Positions 23,017 through 35,973 of a stretch of 64,000 bases of DNA are shown piece by piece. The position numbers and the translations under genes are program-made. Source of the stretch: Solen grandis (lineage: Eukaryota; Mollusca; Bivalvia; Adapedonta; Solenidae); contig CM037784.1 in NCBI GenBank assembly GCA_021229015.1, forward strand, positions 64,621,088-64,685,087. Reading direction: 5' to 3'. A model generated the notes under the pieces. That model was not told the origin of the DNA, searched no databases, and saw only the letters and a program-made list of their open reading frames with translations. Positions within the stretch are counted from its first letter, which is position 1. Each line of letters opens with the position of its first letter.

Positions 23017-24858
23017 ATTGGGTTTGTTCTGTTTTTTTATTATTCTTATTCTTTTTTTCTTCCTCTTGTATTTGTGTTTATTTTGATGTGTTGCCAATGG
23101 CCCAGAACAATGAAAATTTGATGGCATATATTTCAAACCATGAGCTTTTGGATGCAATGAATTTCATATTCATATGACGTCATATAACGTCAGATTTGAC
23201 GTCAGGTGAAAAAGTTTGTACGCGGTCTACAGCCATTATTTCTGGACCGATTTTCATCAAAATTTCACAGAATATGTATGTTACGGTCTAGTTGTGCATC
23301 CCGGTGTCCGTTTTTCAAAATTCGAAAAGTCCATGGTTCTATAGCGAATCCAAGATTCGAACCAAGGTCGTAATTTTTTAAATGCTTATAAAATCTGTCC
23401 TATTTAAGAAAGAAAGTTGATATTTATTCAGTATATAGGTCTCTAGAAGTTTTAAACATTTTGTGAAAATAAATGTCATATGACGTCACGTGACGTCATT
23501 ATATGATAATGTATTTCTAATATTAACAAGAATATTTCTATATGTTGAAATTGTCGAAGGGCAATGGAAATTTAAAGACACATGCTTCAAACGCTGAAAT
23601 TTTGATTTCAATGATTTTCATATGCCTATGACGTCATATGACGTCACATTTGAAATATGCTACACAAGTTTGTACGCGGTCTATAGCCATTGTTTGTACA
23701 CCGATTTTCATCAAATTTTCACAGATTGTGTACATTAAGTTCTAGTTGTGCATCCCGGTGTCCGTTTTTCAAAATTCGAAAAGTCCAAGGTTCTATATCG
23801 ATTCCAAGATTCGAACCAAGGTCGTAAATTTTCAAATTCTTATAAAATCGGTCCTATTTGAGATAGAAAGATGATATTAGGTCAGTATATAGGTCTCTGG
23901 GAGTCTTAAACATTCTGTGAAAATAAATGTCATATGACGTCACGTGACGTCATTATATGATAATGAATTCCTAATTCTAACAAGATTATTTCTATATGTT
24001 GAAATTTTTGAAGGGCAATGAAAATTTTATGCCGCATGCTTCAGATGCTGAAATTTCGATTTCAGTGATTTTCAGAAGCCTATGACGTCATATGACGTCA
24101 CATTTGAAATTGACTACGAAAGTTTGTACACGGTCCAGAGCCATTAATAATGGGCCGATTTTCATCAAACTTTCACAGAATGTGTATATTCAGTTCTAGT
24201 TGTGCGTCTCGGTGTCCGTTTTTCAAAATCCGAAAAGTCCATGGTTCTATAGCGAATTCAAGATTCGAACCGAGGTCGTAAATTTTTAAATGCTTATAAA
24301 ATCGGTCCTATTTGAGATAGAAAAGTGATATTTGGTCAGTATATAGGTCTCTAAGAGTCTTAAAGATTTTGTGAAAATAAACGTCATATGACGTTACGTG
24401 ACGTCATTATATGATAATGTATTTCTAATATTAAGAGTATTTCTATATGTTAAATTCGAAGGGCAATGAAAATTTAATGACAAATGATTCAGACGCTGAA
24501 ATTTCGATTTCAATGGTTTTCCGAAGCCTATGCCGTCATATGACGTCACATTTGAAATTGACTACAAAAGTTTGTACACGGTCCAGAGCCATTATTAATG
24601 GGCCGATTTTCATCAAATTTTCACAGAATGTATATATTACGTTCTTATTGTGTATACCGGTGTCCGTTTTTCAAAATTCGAAAAGTCCACGCATATATGG
24701 CGGATCCAAGATTCGAACCAATGACGTCAATATTTTAATGCTTATAAAAACTGTCCTATTTGAGATAGAAAGTTGAAATTTTGTCAGTTAGTAGGTCTCT
24801 GGGTGTCTTAACAATTATGTGAAAATAAACGTCATATGACGTCACGTGACGTAATTTG
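23017..24858 (+). repeat. module B array, about 450-bp monomers
   Basis: Four monomers spaced 448-454 bp share TATGACGTCATATGACGTCA, then GTTTGTACGCGGTCTACAGC, then TTTTCATCAAATTTTCACAG, then CATCCCGGTGTCCGTTTTTC, then CCAAGATTCGAACCAAGG. They close with GACGTCACGTGACGTCA. The order of landmarks (double site, CTACAGCC, TTCACAGA, GATTCGAAC, AGATAGAAAGTTG) equals that of module A. A and B are therefore diverged descendants of one monomer. Confidence 0.85.
23935..23952. promoter_or_regulatory. CRE/E-box 18-bp perfect palindrome (representative)
   Basis: TGACGTCACGTGACGTCA reads the same on both strands. It is two CREB/ATF sites 10 bp apart whose junction creates a CACGTG E-box. It recurs at the end of most B monomers. 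Binding is predicted only from the motif. Confidence 0.5.
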
Positions 24859-24974
24859 TTTATTATTATTATTCTTTTCTTCTTCCTAACCAAACGCTTA
24901 TTTTAATATGTTGCAATAGTCCTAGGACGATGAAATTTTTATGGGTTATTAGGCACGTGAGGAAATTTTGATTT

Positions 24975-26120
24975 ACCCCTACTGCATATATGTAGCCATA
25001 TCCCGATTTTTGTAAATATATGTATGAATAAGAATTATAGCTGAATAATTGACGTTTCCAAAGATATTTAGTTTATTAAAATTGGTTTACGCAATACAAA
25101 GTTATAAGCAAAAAAACTAAATGAAATGAAGCTAATTTTGCTGATAATATGCTGTTTTCTTGAGGTTTAACAGTCAATATCTCAGAAACGACTGAAGATA
25201 AGTTTATACATTATGCGTATAAAATGTAGTTTTAATTTCTAACGGACCAAGTTTATTGAAATTGGACTTCATATAAGAAAGTTACATGGAAAATAAGATA
25301 TTTCATAATCATGCATCATAAAAATATGGAAAAGGTCACGCGCAGGGGTCACCAAGCTTAAATACTTGCGCAACGACTTAAAAAAAAAAAAAAAAAAAAA
25401 ATATATATTATCAAATTGCAACTGATGGGCTATATCTTGATTTTTTTTTTGTTGTTGTTGTTTTTTGTCGAATGTTGACTGTTTCCAAAAAAAAGCATTG
25501 AAGTTAATACATGTACAACGGCACAAGACAAAAATCCGTATTTGCAACACTATGTAGCTAGCGAGCAGTTTGCAAGCCTTGAAAAATTCACACGCAGCCC
25601 CACATTTTAGACCATCTAAAAACTGCATTGTTATGCTAACGATATTCATATTGCATCAGTTTGTAGGCTGGGATGTTACCTTTCAAAATATCACCATAGT
25701 TCGAAATTCCAGGAATTTATGGCAAAACTACGGAAGCCCAAACACGCCAAAATCGCTAAATACGTTTAACTACGTTACAGGTGTCGAAAGGATATAGCAC
25801 TATACAAATATTCAATACTTCTTCCTACTGAGGCTAAAATTAAACAAGGTTACAACTGAGCTGGAGTGATGAAATTCTATGTGTGATGAAAGTTAGAAAC
25901 TTACATTTGAACACTGATTCATTTTTCTTTCATGTCATATGACATAGTATAAATTTTGTATGTAAACTACATGTGCAAGATATGGGCGGACTTTTATTAA
26001 AATTCACAGAATGTGTTCTATTTGTGCTATTTTATATAGAAATAGAGGAGATAGAAAGTTGCAATTTGGACAGATTATCTATTATATCATCTTCTATATA
26101 TATTCTATATAAAGCAGATG
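24975..26120 (+). repeat. C-type module, copy 1 of 3
   Basis: This TGACGTCA-free segment starts at CCCCTACTGCATATATGTAG. It holds two diverged C units (landmark TATCTC or CATATC about 177 bp apart) and continues into a stretch with a long A run (25379 on) and T-rich tract. It recurs at about 51605-52710 and 54300-55465. A 75-codon frame (25570-25797) is present in all three copies with few changes, but it has no recognised domain. Confidence 0.8.
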
Positions 26121-26162
26121 TTGCAGAAAGTCCTATCATTCGTTTAAACGAATGACATCTAG

Positions 26163-29096
26163 TTATTATTATTATTCCTGTTTATTCTTCTTCTTCTTAT
26201 TATTATTATTCTTTTTTTCTTCCTAACTAAACGCTTATTTTTCTATGTTGCAATACTCCTAGGACGATGAAAATTTTATGACTTATTAGTCACGTGAGGA
26301 AATTTTGATTTCTATGATTTTCATATGCCTATGACGTCATATGACGTCACATTTGAAATATGCTACAAAAGTTTGTACGCGGTCTACAGCCATTGTTTGT
26401 GAACCGATTTTCATCAAATTTTCACAGATTGTCTATATTAAGTTCTAGATGTGCATCCCGGTGTCCGTTTTTCAAAATTCGAAAAGTCCATGGTTCTATA
26501 GCGAATCCAAGATTCGAACCAAGGTCGTAAATTTTTAAATGCTTATAAAATCTGTCCTATTTAAGATAGAAAGTTGATATTTAGTCAGTATATAGGTCTT
26601 TAGAAGTTTTAAATATTTTGTGAAAATAAATGTCATATGACGTCCCGTGACGTCATTATATGTTAATGTATTTCTAATATTAACAAGAATATTTCTATAT
26701 GTTGAAATTGTCGAAGGGCAATGAAAATTTAATGACCCATGCTTCCAATGCTGAAATTTTGATTTCTGTGATTTTCATATGCCTATGACGTCATATGACG
26801 TCACATTTGAAATATGCAACAAAAGTTTGTACACTGTCCAGAGCCATTATTAATGGACCGATTTTCAGGAAATTTTCACAGAATGTGTATATTAAGTTCT
26901 AGTTGTGCATCCCGGTGTCCGTTTTTCAAAATTCGAAAAGCCCAAGGTTCTATAGCGATTCCAAGATTCGAACCAAGGTCGTAAATTTTTAAATGCTTAT
27001 AAAATCAGTCCTATTTGAGATAGAATGTTGAAATTTTGTCAGTTAGTAGGTCTCTGGGTGTCTTAACAATTATGTGAAAATAAACGTCATATGACGTCAC
27101 GTGACGTAATTTTTTCATTATTATTATTCTTTTCTTCTTCCTAACTAAACGCTTATTTTGATATGTTGCAATAGTCCTAGGACGATGAAATTTTTATGGG
27201 TTATTAGTCACGTGATGCAATTTTCATTTCAATGATTGTCAGCACCCTATGACGTCACATGACGACACAGCTAAAAATAGTGAAAAATGGTGTTTGCGCT
27301 CTACAGCCGTCATTTATGGTCGGATTTTCTTCAAATTTTCACAGATGGTACATTTTGAAACTAAGGGGTGCACATCCTGTCAGCTAACCGAAATTCCGAA
27401 AGACCGAAGTTCTGTTGCTGAATTAAGATTCGAACATAGGACCGAAAATTTCATTTTAGGATTTAAAGAGCTTCAGGATGAGAAAGAAAGTTGAAACTTA
27501 CACAGTTTGCAGTTCTGCAGAATTTCTACATATAATTTGAGTCTTGACGTGATATGACGTCATGTGACGTCATAAGCATACTTTTTAATTTTTATTTTAG
27601 GGCAATGATTTCGAAATAATGCCAGTTGTTCAGAATAATGAACATTTCAGTATTATGACAGTAAAGTATGCTCTTTTGAACAAAAGCATCTGCAGCACCC
27701 TATGACGTCATATGACGTCAGAGCTAAAAATAGTGAAAAATGGTGTTCACGCTCTACAGCCGCCATTTATGGTCGGATTTTCTTCAAATTTTCACAGATG
27801 GTACATCTTAAAACTAAGGTGTGCATATCCTGTCAGCTAACCGAAATTCCGAAAGACCGAAGTTCTGTCGCTTAAATAAGATTCGAACATAGGACCGAAA
27901 ATTTCATTTTAGGATTAAAGAGCTTCAGGATGAGATAGAAAGTTGAAACTTACATAGTTTGCAGTTCTGCAGAATTTCTTAATATATTTTGAGTCGTGAC
28001 GTCAAATGTCGTCATGTGACGTCATAAGCATACTTCTTAATTTTTATTTTAGGGCAATGATTTCGACATGATGCCAGTTGTTCAGAATAATGAACATTTC
28101 AGAGTTATGACAGTAAAGTATTCGCTTTTGAACAAAAGCATCTTCAGCACCCTATGACGTCATGTGACGTCACAGCTAAAAATAGTGAAAAATGGTTTTC
28201 GCGCTCTACAGCCGCCATTTATGGTCGGATTTTCTTCAAATTTTCACAGATGGTACACCATTAAACTAAGGTGTGCATATCCTGCCAGCTAAACTTAATT
28301 CCGAAAAACCGAAGTTCTGTGGCTGAAGTAAGATTCGAACATAGGACCAAAAATTTAATTTTAGGATTGATGAGCTTCAGGATGAGATAGGAAGTTGAAA
28401 CTTACACAGTTTGCAGTTCTGCAGCATTTCTACAAATATTTTGAATCGTGACGTCATAGGACGTCATAAGCATACTTCTTAATTTTAATGTGGTAATGAT
28501 TTCGACATGATGCCAGTTGTTCAGAATAATGAACATTTCAGAGTTATTGCAATAAAGTATGCGCTTTTGAGCAACAGCATTTTCAGCACCCTATGACTTC
28601 ACGTGACGTCAGAGCTAAAAATAGTGAAAAATGGTGTTCGCGCTCTACAGCCGCCATTTATGATCAGATTTTCTTCAAATTTTTACAGATGGTACATCTT
28701 GAAACTAAGGTGTGAATATTTTGTCACCTAACCTTAATTCCGAAAAACCGAAGTATTGTTTCTGAAGTATGATTCGAACATAGGACCAAAAATTTTAGGG
28801 TTAAAGAACTTCGGGATGAGATAGAAAGTTGAAACTTACACAGTTTGCAGTTCTGCATAATTTCTTAATATATTTTATGTCGAGACGTCATATGATGTCA
28901 TAAGCATACTACTTCTACTATTATTCCTAAAAAAAATTTTATTCGCTTATTTTTCGCGGAATATAATGTCATTTGTTCAGCATGAACATGAAATACTACC
29001 AGAGGTGAGTCATTACATGAAACTTCTATCTCCTGCTTTTTGCATTAACACAGGTTGCAGAAAGTCCTATCATTCGTTTAGACGAATGATATCTAG
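26163..29096 (+). mobile_element. Helentron-like element 6 (B then A core), copy 1 of a tandem duplication
   Basis: Microsatellite and leader, two B monomers (about 26330 and 26787), an internal (TTA)n-leader at about 27115, then four A monomers (27250, 27708, 28159 and 28609) and the tail. It ends with GCAGAAAGTCCT, hairpin loop TTAG and CTAG at 29093-29096. The next element repeats the whole arrangement. Confidence 0.75.
26164..26222 (+). repeat. (TTA)n/(TTC)n microsatellite leader (representative)
   Basis: TTATTATTATTATT followed by TTCTTCTT and CTTTTCTTCTTCC-type sequence occurs at the start of nearly every element and at internal leaders (for example 24859, 27113, 51488 and 54184). Copy number varies. 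Microsatellites next to the 5' end are a known property of HINE-type elements. Confidence 0.75.
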
Positions 29097-31925
29097 TTAT
29101 TATTATTATTATTCTTTTTTTCTTCCTAACTAAACGCTTATTTTTCTATGTTGCAATACTCCTAGGACGATGAAAATTTTATGACTTATTAGTCACGTGA
29201 GGAAATTTTGATTTCTATGATTTTCATATGCCTATGACGTCATATGACGTCACATTTGAAATATGCTACAAAAGTTTGTACGCGGTCTACAGCCATTGTT
29301 TGTGAACCGATTTTCATCAAATTTTCACAGATTGTCTATATTAAGTTCTAGATGTGCATCCCGGTGTCCGTTTTTGAAAATTCGAAAAGTCCATGGTTCT
29401 ATAGCGAATCCAAGATTCGAACCAAGGTCGTAAATTTTTAAATGCTTATAAAATCTGTCCTATTTAAGATAGAAAGTTGATATTTAGTCAGTATATAGGT
29501 CTTTAGAAGTTTTAAATATTTTGTGAAAATAAATGTCATATGACGTCCCGTGACGTCATTATATGTTAATGTATTTCTAATATTAACAAGAATATTTCTA
29601 TATGTTGAAATTGTCGAAGGGCAATGAAAATGTAATGACACATGCTTCCAATGCTGAAATTTTGATTTCTGTGATTTTTTTAAAAAAATTTTTCCAGAGC
29701 ATTATTAATGCGATTTTCAGGAAATGTTCACAGAATGTGTATATTAAGTTCTAGTTGTGCATCCCGGTGTCCGTTTTTCAAAATTCGAAAAGCCCAAGGT
29801 TCTATAGCGATTCCAAGATTCGAACCAAGGTCGTAAATTTTTAAATGCTTATAAAATCAGTCCTATTTGAGATAGAATGTTGAAATTTTGTCAGTTAGTA
29901 GGTCTCTGGGTGTCTTAACAATTATGTGAAAATAAACGTCATATGACGTCACGTGACGTAATTTTTTCATTATTATTATTCTTTTCTTCTTCCTAACTAA
30001 ACGCTTATTTTGATATGTTGCAATAGTCCTAGGACGATGAAATTTTTATGGGTTATTAGTCACGTGATGAAATTTAGATTTCAATGATTGTCAGCACCCT
30101 ATGACGTCACATGACGACACAGCTAAAAATAGTGAAAAATGGTGTTTGCGCTCTACAGCCGTCATTTATGGTCGGATTTTCTTCAAATTTTCACAGATGG
30201 TACATTTTGAAACTAAGGGGTGCACATCCTGTCAGCTAACCGAAATTCCGAAAGACCGAAGTTCTGTTGCTGAATTAAGATTCGAACATAGGACCGAAAA
30301 TTTCATTTTAGGATTTAAAGAGCTTCAGGATGAGAAAGAAAGTTGAAACTTACACAGTTTGCAGTTCTGCAGAATTTCTACATATATTTTGAGTCGTGAC
30401 GTCAAATGTCGTCATGTGACGTCATAAGCATACTTTTTAATTTTTATTTTAGGGCAATGATTTCGAAATAATGCCAGTTGTTCAGAATAATGAACATTTC
30501 AGTATTATGACAGTAAAGTATGCTCTTTTGAACAAAAGCATCTGCAGCACCCTATGACGTCAAATGACGTCAGAGCTAAAAATAGTGAAAAATGGTGTTC
30601 ACGCTCTACAGCCGCCATTTATGGTCGGATTTTCTTCAAATTTTCACAGATGGTACATCTTAAAACTAAGGTGTGCATATCCTGTCAGCTAACCGAAATT
30701 CCGAAAGACCGAAGTTCTGTCGCTTAAATAAGATTCGAACATAGGACCGAAAATTTCATTTTAGGATAAAAGAGCTTCAGGATGAGATAGAAAGTTGAAA
30801 CTTACACAGTTTGCAGTTCTGCAGAATTTCTACATATATTTTGAGTCGTGACGTCAAATGTCGTCATGTGACGTCATAAGCATACTTCTTAATTTTTATT
30901 TTAGGGCAATGATTTCGACATGATGCCAGTTGTTCAGAATAATGAATATTTCAGAGTTATGACAGTAAAGTATGCGCTTTTGAACAAAAGCATCTTCAGC
31001 ACCCGTGACGTCACGCTAAAAATAGTGAAAAAGGTTTTCCGCCATTTATGGTCGGATTTTCTTCAAATTTTCACAGATGGTACACCATGAAACTAAGGTG
31101 TGCATATCCTGCCAGCTAAACTTAATTCCGAAAAACCGAAGTTCTGTGGCTGAAGTAAGATTCGAACATAGGACCAAAAATTTCATTTTAGGATTGAAGA
31201 GCTTCATGATGAGATAGGAAGTTGAAACTTACACAGTTTGCAGTTCTGCAGCATTTCTACAAATATTTTGAATCGTGACGTCATAGGACGTCATAAGCAT
31301 ACTTCTTAATTTTAATGTGGGGCAATGATTTCGACATGATGCCAGTTGTTCAGAATAATGAACATTTCAGAGTTATTGCAATAAAGTATGCGCTTTTGAG
31401 CAACAGCATTTTCAGCACCCTATGACTTCACGTGACGTCAGAGCTAAAAATAGTGAAAAATGGTGTTCGCGCTCTACAGCCGCCATTTATGATCAGATTT
31501 TCTTCAAATTTTTACAGATGGTACATCTTGAAACTAAGGTGTGAATATTTTGTCACCTAACCTTAATTCCGCAAAACCGAAGTATTGTTGCTGAAGTATG
31601 ATTCGAACATAGGACCAAAAATTTTAGGGTTAAAGAACTTCGGGATGAGATAGAAAGTTGAAACTTACACAGTTTGCAGTTCTGCATAATTTCTTAATAT
31701 ATTTTATGTCGAGACGTCATATGATGTCATAAGCATACTACTTCTACTATTATTCCTAAAAAAAATTTTATTCGCTTATTTTTCGCGGAATATAATGTCA
31801 TTTGTTCAGCATGAACATGAAATACTACCAGAGGTGAGTCATTACATGAAACTTCTATCTCCTGCTTTTTGCATTAACACAGGTTGCAGAAAGTCCTATC
31901 ATTCGTTTAGACGAATGACATCTAG
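29097..31925 (+). mobile_element. Helentron-like element 7, copy 2 of the tandem duplication
   Basis: Same order and near-identical sequence to element 6; the 81-codon frame at 30101 is identical to that at 27249. It differs by small changes and by loss of about 50 bp at 29676-29700, where the second B pair of TGACGTCA sites is replaced by a T/A/T homopolymer string. CTAG ends at 31925 with the TTAG loop. Confidence 0.75.
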
Positions 31926-33917
31926 TTATTATTATTATTATTCTTTTCTTCTTCCTAACTAAACGCTTATTTTTATATGTTGCAATAGTCCTAGGACGAT
32001 GAAATTTTTATGGCTTATTAGTCACGTGAGGTAATTTTGATTTCAATGATATTCAGCACCCTATGACGTCACATGACGTCACAGCTAAAAATAGTGAAAA
32101 AGGGTCTTCGCGCTCTACAGCCGTCATTTATGGTCGGATTTTCTTCAAATTTTTACAGATGGTACATCTTGAATAAAAGGTGTGCATATCCTGTCAGCTA
32201 ACCGAAATTCCGAAAGACCGAAGTTCTGTGGCTGAAATAAGATTCGAACATAGGACCGAAAATTTCATTTTAGGATAAAAGAGCTTCAGGATGAGATAGA
32301 AAGTTGAAACTTACACAGTTTGCAGTTCTGCAGAATTTCTACAAATACTTTGAGGCGTGACGTCATATGACGTCATGTGACGTCATAAGCATACTTCTTA
32401 ATTTTCATTTTAGGGCAATGATTTCGACATGATGCCAGTTGTTCAGAATAATGAAAATTTCAGAGTTATGAAAGGAAAGTATGCGCTTTTGAACAAAAGC
32501 ATCTTCACTACCCTATGACGTCATGTGACGTCACAGCTAAAAATAGTGAAAAAAGGTTTTCGCGCTCTACAGCCGTCATTTATGGTCGGATTTTCTTCAA
32601 ATTTTCACAGATGGTACATCTTGAATCAAAGGTGTGCATATCCTGTCAGCTAACCGAAATTCCGAAAGACCGAAGTTCTGTGGCTGAAATAAGATTCGAA
32701 CATAGGACCGAAAATTTCATTTTAGGATAAAAGAGCTTCAGGATGAGATGGAAAGTTGAAACTTACACAGTTTGCAGTTCTGCAGAATTTCTACAAAAAT
32801 TTTGAGTCGTGACGTCATATGAAGTCATGTGACGTCATAAGCATACTTCTTAATTTTCATATTTGGGCAATGATTTCGACATGATGCCAGTTGTTCAGAA
32901 TAATGAAAATTTCAGAGTTATGAAAGCAAAGTATGCGCTTTTGAAGAAAAGCATCTTCAGCACCCTATGACGTCACATGACGTCACAGCAAAAAATAGTG
33001 AAAAATGGTGTTTACGCTCTACAGCCGTCATTTATGGTCGGATTTTCTTCAAATTTTCACAGATGGTACATTTTGTAACTCAGGTGTGCATATCCTGTCA
33101 ACTAACCGAAATTCCCAAAGACCGAAGTTCTGTGGCTGAAATAAGATTCGAACATAGGACCGATAATTTCATTTTAGGATTAAAGAGCTTCAGGATGAGA
33201 TAGAAAGTTGAAACTTACACAGTTTGCAGTTCTGCAGAATTTCTACATATATCTTGAGTCTTGACGTCATATGACGTCTTGTGACGTCATAAGCATACTT
33301 CTTAATTTTCATATTTGGGCAATGATTTTGACATGATGCCAGTTGTTCAGAATAACGAAAATTTCAGAGTTATGACAGTAAAATATGCCCTTTTGAACAA
33401 AAGCATCTTTAACACACTATGACGTCATGTGACGTCAGAGCTAAATATAGTGAAAAATGGTGTTCACGCTCTACAGCCGCTATTTATGGTCGGATTTTCT
33501 TCAAATTTTCACAGATGGTACATCTTGAAAGTTAGGTGTGCATATCCTGTCAGCTAATCGAAATTCCGAAAGACCGAAGTTCTGTGGCTGAAATAAGATT
33601 CGAACATAGGACCGAAAATTTCATTTTAGGATTAAAGAGCTTCAGGATGAGATAGAAAGTTGAAACTTAAACAGTTTGCAGTTCTGCAGAATTTCTACAT
33701 ATGTTTAGAGTTATGATATCATATGACGTCATGTGACGTCACAGATTTATACTTAGTTCTTATCATTTGCACTAATTTCGGAATATAATGTCAATTGTTC
33801 AGCATGAACATGAAATACTACCAGAGGTGAGTCATTACATGAAACTTCTATCTCCTGCTTTTTGCATTAACACAGCTTGCAGAAAGTCCTATCATTCGTT
33901 TTCACGAATGACATCTA
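31926..33917 (+). mobile_element. Helentron-like element 8 (A core, about 2.0 kb class)
   Basis: Leader, four A monomers (32066, 32515, 32967 and 33419), the A-type tail, a TTTC-loop hairpin and CTAG at 33914-33917. It shares diagnostic variants such as TTTGAGGCGTGACG with the elements ending at 46611 and 57505. Confidence 0.8.
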
Positions 33918-35655
33918 GTTCTTATTCTTCTTCTTCTTCTTATTAGGACTTTCTGCCTACAGGCAGAAAGTCATATTGGGTTTGTACTGTTTTTTTATTA
34001 TTCTTCTGCTTCTTCTTCTTCTTCTTATTCTTTTTTTCTTCCTCTTATATTTGTGTTAATTTCGAGGTGTTGCCATTGACTCAGAACAATGAAAATTTTA
34101 TGGCGTATATTTCAAACCATGAGCTTTCGGATGCAATGAATTTCATATTCATATGACGTCATATAACGTCAGATTTGACGTCAGGTGAAAAAGTTTGTAC
34201 GCGGTCTACAGCCATTATTTCTGGATCGATTTTCATCAAAATTTCACAGAATGTGTATGTTAGGCTCTACTTGTGCATCCCTGTGTCCGTTTTTCCAAAT
34301 TCGAAAAGGCAAATGTTTTACGGCGAATCCAAGATTCGAACTAATGACGTCAAATTTCAAATGCGTATAAAATCGCTTCCAGAAAAGCTAGAAAGCTGAG
34401 ATTTGGGCTGAATATTAGTTTCCAGATCTTCTATACATTCTGAAAAGATGAACGCCATATGACGTCACATGACGTCATAATGCTCTTAAAACTTTCGTAT
34501 TAAAACTTAACGGTTTTTAAGCCCTGTAGGCTTTATTTTTTGCATGATTTACTTGAAATTTTGTCTGAAGATGCAGTATTAGAATCTATAGAGCCATGTC
34601 ACTTCCGTTTCCGGAAAATCCCAAAGGTCAAGGTCATATATCAATTATCGGGTTTTTCTTCGGCCTTAAATATCTCAAAAACGGTAAATATTCTATCGAG
34701 ACACTATGTGTATAATTTGTAGTGCTTAGAAAGACGTTTCAAATGATATTTAGTTTTTGATGATCGGGGTTGAATCGGTTGAGTTATGGCGGAAAAAACA
34801 AAATTCGGTAACCCTCAGTGTGTTTAACAGTTTATATCTCGAAATCCTTTGATTTTTGAAAATATGATGATGAATATTATTTGTAGAGCAATGTTTGGCC
34901 GTTCTTTTGATGCTTAAAGTTTAATGATTGACCTAAGATTCATGGAGTAATGGGGAAAAAACGAAATTCGTGCATATAGCTTTGGTGATTTTTTCATTTT
35001 TCAAGAGGTTTAAGAGCTTGTATCTCAAAAAGCATTAAAAATATTCCTATAGATAAAGCGTGTGAAATGTAGAGAATTTTAAGACGATTATTTTGGTACC
35101 TAAAGGTACCGAAATTGATCCAAGTATAAGGAAGTTACATCAAAAATAAGAATTTAAACATGTAGAATTTCAGCGATTTTGTCGTTATGTAAGAGTTTCA
35201 AGGCTTATATCTTAAAACCCATATGAAATAAGTCAACACTTTCAGCGAATGAGATGTAGAGAATTTTAAGACGATTATTTTGGTACCTTAAGTTTTGAAA
35301 TTGATCAAAGTATAAGGAAGTAACATCAAAAATAAAAATTTAAACATATAGAATTTCAGCGATTTTGCCGTCATGTAGAATTTTAGATTATATCTTAAAA
35401 TCATTAGAAATAAGTTTTACATTAAGCAAGTGAGATGTAGAGAATTTTCAGACGATTATTTTGGCACCTAGAGTTTTGAAATTGATCAAGAAATAAGGAA
35501 GTTACATAAAAAATACCTTTGTAAAATTTTCATAAAATTTTTTTCCTTAATTAAGCATTTTCGGAAAATGTAAGTTTACAGATATGTATTAGTCATATAA
35601 ATTGAAGAAAAAAAAACTTTTTACTTATATCATATTGATATTACTAGCTAAACAG
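33918..35655 (+). mobile_element. Helentron-like element 9 (5' hairpin, one B monomer, C array; no 3' end)
   Basis: A 5' hairpin with one mismatch (33945-33974) and ATTGGGTTTGTACTG lead into one B monomer with TGACGTCA sites near 34155-34190 and 34455-34475, then the C array. No GCAGAAAGTCCT/hairpin/CTAG terminus follows. The same B-C segment is repeated at 58421-59915, so the unit is reproducible even though its right end is unclear. Confidence 0.6.
34660..35570 (+). repeat. module C tandem array, about 180-bp units
   Basis: Five diverged units are marked by TATCTC/TATCTT at 34671, 34835, 35021, 35208 and 35391 (spacing 164-187 bp). The last three share GATGTAGAGAATTTTAAGACG-like blocks, then ATTATTTTGG, GAAATTGATCAAAGTATAAG and GAAGTTACATC. 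They contain no TGACGTCA. The second copy of the array is at about 58990-59880. Confidence 0.75.
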
Positions 35656-35973
35656 GTGTACCGTTCCCGGTGGCCGAGTGTTTAGAGCGTCCGCCTCGGG
35701 AGCGGGAGGTCGTGGGTTCGATACCAAAGTCGTAAAAAATGGTACTGTTATAGCTCCCTTGCTTGACACTTAGCATATAAGGGTAGTTGCAGGACTGGTT
35801 GGCCCGGTATCAGGATAATGTGACTGGGTGTGGTATCATGCCACATGTCTACGACGTGATACTGCAGTGTGGCAGCACTATAACTGCATTAAGTAGACAT
35901 CGTCTCCAAATGACTGAAATACTGTCGGTGGGACGTTAAACCCAACAAACAAACAAACAAACAAACAAACAAA
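35656..35973 (+). mobile_element. tRNA-derived SINE with target-site duplication
   Basis: A-box region GGTGGCCGAGTGTTTAGAGC (35669) and B box GGGTTCGATAC (35714) form a tRNA-like head. The body includes GACTGGGTGTGGTATCATG, and the tail reads GGGACGTTAAACCCAACAAA followed by (CAAA)n. It is flanked by CTAAACAG (35648-35655) and CTAAACAA (35974-35981). The paralogous segment at 59880-59888 has a single uninterrupted CTAAACAAG, so the insertion and its duplication are directly visible. Confidence 0.88.

Larger units (their letters stand above)
22918..26162 (+). mobile_element. Helentron-like element 5 (double 5' end, B core, C module)
   Basis: Two 5' hairpins, AGGACTTTCTGC...GCAGAAAGTCCT (22923-22951 and a variant at 22988-23016), are each followed by ATTGGGTTTGTT. 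Four B monomers follow (about 23176, 23629, 24082 and 24535). An internal second leader at about 24859 joins to a C-type segment with a poly-A/poly-T stretch near 25379-25460. The element ends with GCAGAAAGTCCT, hairpin loop TTAA and CTAG at 26159-26162. The same B-leader-C order recurs in the elements ending at 52755 and 55508. Confidence 0.75.

Noticed and set aside
16340..34500. Centromeric satellite
   Set aside because: The monomers are divided by transposon-like termini, mixed with three core types and flanked by ordinary interspersed repeats. Nothing specific points to a centromere, although a wider map could change this view.
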